From positions 4,216,001 through 4,280,000 of the forward strand of contig NZ_CP186334.1 in the NCBI RefSeq assembly GCF_049347105.1: 64,000 bases of DNA, written 5' to 3'. Made by a program: the position numbers and the translations under genes. Below are positions 62,449 to 64,000 of the stretch, in pieces. The notes beneath the pieces were generated by a model. The model was not told the DNA's origin and ran no database searches. It saw nothing but the letters and a program-made list of their open reading frames with translations. Position 1 is the first letter of the stretch. The number at the start of each line of letters is the position of its first letter. The stretch is from Gaoshiqia hydrogeniformans (GTDB taxonomy: Bacteria > Bacteroidota > Bacteroidia > Bacteroidales > Prolixibacteraceae).

Positions 62449-63477
62449 TTAGCTTTTTCGTAATGATGACTCCCTGACAACCAGTTCGGTAGGCATGATA
62501 ATCGTTTGGTACCTTTTTGATTTGTTTTTGGCGTCGATTTCCTCAATCAGTAATTCTGCAGCTTTAACGCCCATTTCAAATGCCGGTTGTTTCAGCGTGG
62601 AAATGGACGGAGTAACCACCTCGGAAAAGGGTTCATTGCTGAACCCAATGATTCCGAATTCTTCCGGTATGTTCATTCCGTTTTTTTTCAGATAAACAAT
62701 CATACTCAGGGCAGAGGTGTCGTTTCCGCAAAAAACGGCATCGGGCGGGTGGGGAAGAGCCAGTAGTTGTTTAATGGCTTCCTGTCCATCCATCCGGGTC
62801 AACCGGTTGCAGATAATCAGCTCTTCAATAACCGGAAGATTGTTCTTTTTCAGCGCCGAAATATAACCTTCCATCCGGTCGCGGTAGGTATTTAACACGG
62901 TAGGACCGGCTAAATGGGCGATCCGTTGATAGCCCTGCTCAATCAGGTGTTGTGTGGCTGTAAAACCAACCGAAAAATCATCCACTACAATTTTATGGGC
63001 ATCAAGTCCCGGCACAACCCGGTCGAAAAATACCAGCGGAATATTCTTGTTGGTAAATAGTTGAAAATGATCAAATTCATTGGTTTGCATGCTTAGCGAA
63101 GCAATCAATCCGTCCACCCGGTTCGAGAAAAGAGAATGTACAATTTTTTTTTCTTTTTCCAACAGGTCGTTTGATTGCGAGATGATTACATTGTAACCTT
63201 TTGCAAACGCAACATCTTCAACTCCGGTAATAAATGTAGAAAAGAAATGACGATTGATCAGTGGAACAACAATGCCAATGGTGTTGGTTTTCCGGTTTCT
63301 CAGGTTCGATGCGATGGTATTGGGTTGATAACCCATTTGCAGCGCAAGCGTTTTGATTTTATCTTTCGTGGCCTGGCTGATTCGCGGATTATCGTTTAAA
63401 GCCCGGGATACGGTGGATGCTGAAATTTTTAATTCGCGGGCAATATCGTGTATGGTGATTGATGTTTTGTTGTCCAT
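62449..63477 (-). CDS. LacI-family transcriptional regulator
   Basis: A 342-residue repressor. The N-terminal helix-turn-helix is TIHDIARELKISASTVSRALND with the hinge and the family RNRKTNTIGIVVP; the rest is a periplasmic-binding-type effector domain (SQSNDLLEKEKKIV..., PDAVFCGNDTSAL). ATG 63477 is chosen; the frame goes back to 63507. It is divergent from kduI, and a perfect 12-bp palindrome with central CG lies between them, the expected operator. Effector is probably a uronate-related metabolite, by position. Confidence 0.92.
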   Translation of the reverse strand: MDNKTSITIHDIARELKISASTVSRALNDNPRISQATKDKIKTLALQMGYQPNTIASNLRNRKTNTIGIVVPLINRHFFSTFITGVEDVAFAKGYNVIISQSNDLLEKEKKIVHSLFSNRVDGLIASLSMQTNEFDHFQLFTNKNIPLVFFDRVVPGLDAHKIVVDDFSVGFTATQHLIEQGYQRIAHLAGPTVLNTYRDRMEGYISALKKNNLPVIEELIICNRLTRMDGQEAIKQLLALPHPPDAVFCGNDTSALSMIVYLKKNGMNIPEEFGIIGFSNEPFSEVVTPSISTLKQPAFEMGVKAAELLIEEIDAKNKSKRYQTIIMPTELVVRESSLRKS

Positions 63478-63543
63478 TCCTTGTGAAAATATGTGCAAAT
63501 ATGACAATAAATTTTGATTTTCTGCTAAATTATAAATTTATGC

Positions 63544-63555
63544 GCAATCGATTGC
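63544..63555. promoter_or_regulatory. Probable operator of the LacI regulator
   Basis: GCAATCGATTGC is a perfect 12-bp palindrome with a central CG, as in LacI-family operators. It overlaps the region 20-30 nt upstream of the kduI -7 element. Confidence 0.65.
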
Positions 63556-63574
63556 ATTTATTTGTTTTTAATTC

Positions 63575-63582
63575 TATATTTG
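63575..63582 (+). promoter_or_regulatory. -7 element of kduI
   Basis: TATATTTG matches TAnnTTTG exactly and lies 28 nt before the kduI ATG. The -33 position falls on TTGC (63552-63555), inside the palindrome, so repressor binding would block the polymerase. Confidence 0.55.
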
Positions 63583-63610
63583 CATAACAGATCAATAAAA
63601 TAATAAAACT

Positions 63611-64000
63611 ATGGCAATCATTTTTGAAGAACGTTTTGCTTACAATCCGGAAGATTTTAAGCAATATGATACGCAACGGATCAGGAAAGAATTTTTAGTT
63701 GAAAAGTTGATGGAAGAAGGAAATATCCATCTGGTCTATTCACATATTGAACGATATATTGTTGGCGGGGCCGTGCCGGCGTCAGCTCCGCTGAAACTTG
63801 AAGCTGTTGATGCGCTGAAAGCTGAATATTTTTGTCAACGGCGCGAGGTGGGTATCATCAACGTGGGGGGAAAAGGTTCGGTTACGGTTGACGGAACAGC
63901 GTATGTGCTTGACTTTAAAGATGCCCTGTACATTGGCCGGGGCAAAAAAGAAATCATTTTCACTTCGGCTGATGCTTCAAAGCCAGCCCGTTTTTACCTG
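63611..64000 (+). CDS. kduI: 5-dehydro-4-deoxy-D-glucuronate isomerase, N-terminal part
   Basis: The first 130 codons of a KduI gene that runs off the end of the window. The start FEERFAYNPEDFKQYDTQRIRKEFLVEKL, IERYIVGGAVPAS and EVGIINVGGKGSVTVDG are diagnostic of this cupin isomerase, which converts 5-keto-4-deoxyuronate from pectin, alginate or glycosaminoglycan degradation. The KduD dehydrogenase and other uronate genes may follow outside. Regulated, by position, by the divergent LacI protein. Confidence 0.93.
   Translation, partial: MAIIFEERFAYNPEDFKQYDTQRIRKEFLVEKLMEEGNIHLVYSHIERYIVGGAVPASAPLKLEAVDALKAEYFCQRREVGIINVGGKGSVTVDGTAYVLDFKDALYIGRGKKEIIFTSADASKPARFYL

Overview
The window is a 64 kb stretch of a chromosome from the phylum Bacteroidota, probably Bacteroidales or Marinilabiliales; genus cannot be fixed from this sequence. 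The evidence is a SusD C-terminus, a NigD-type lipoprotein, a complete Bat (Bacteroides aerotolerance) operon, the gene order pdxJ / CBS / nadK / DUF6089 / uppS / bamA / ompH / ompH / murI, promoters of the Bacteroidota type (TTTG, 19 nt, TAnnTTTG), few Shine-Dalgarno sequences and several GTG or TTG starts. I see no tRNA, rRNA, CRISPR array, transposase or phage gene. It is mostly core chromosome with two carbohydrate-use loci at the edges.

Layout. 1-6.6 kb: the end of a SusD gene, then a sialic acid operon (secreted sialidase, NanA lyase, kelch mutarotase, AGE-type ManNAc 2-epimerase, MFS transporter). 6.6-16.2 kb: an esterase and pdxJ on the minus strand, then a plus-strand envelope block (NAD kinase, UPP synthase, BamA, two Skp/OmpH chaperones, glutamate racemase). 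16.4-26.9 kb: sugar nucleotidyltransferase, gamma-carbonic anhydrase, 2-oxoacid:ferredoxin oxidoreductase KorAB, a receiver/PPDK_N fusion protein, AroE, a DUF368 (PopT-like) lipid carrier translocase and an HMGL-type aldolase. 27.1-34.2 kb: an assimilatory sulfite reductase and siroheme operon. 34.2-43.7 kb: FabI and the Bat operon (moxR, DUF58, a membrane protein, batA, B, C, D, E), all minus strand. 43.8-58.4 kb: housekeeping genes (TruA, nucleoside phosphorylase, SPFH protein, thioesterase, TamB, TsaD, COG0523 GTPase, LrgAB, HAD phosphatase, ribosomal proteins S6-S18-L9). 58.5-64 kb: thioredoxin lipoprotein, NigD lipoprotein, anaerobic sulfatase maturase, DNA polymerase IV, and a LacI regulator divergent from kduI, which runs off the end.

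The strongest new observation is upstream of the sulfite reductase operon. A good promoter (27109-27139) is followed by a 36-codon leader ORF (27175-27285) whose codons 16-22 read Met-Met-Met-Cys-Met-Cys-Cys, then by a 14-bp-stem intrinsic terminator (27306-27337). A 9-nt stretch just after the Cys codons is exactly complementary to the left arm of the terminator. This is the full anatomy of a ribosome-mediated attenuator sensing Cys-tRNA and/or Met-tRNA charging, placed in front of the genes that make sulfide for Cys and Met synthesis.

A second theme is a dispersed family of tandem 7-bp repeats in intergenic DNA (about 16.2-16.4, 33.3-33.4, 42.6 and 53.56-53.63 kb). At 33.3 kb the array supplies both the last codons and stop of one gene and the start codon of the next. 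The genes together suggest a facultative or anaerobic forager of host-type or algal glycans: it releases and ferments sialic acid, can mature sulfatases, uses uronates, runs ferredoxin-linked 2-oxoacid oxidation and assimilates sulfite.
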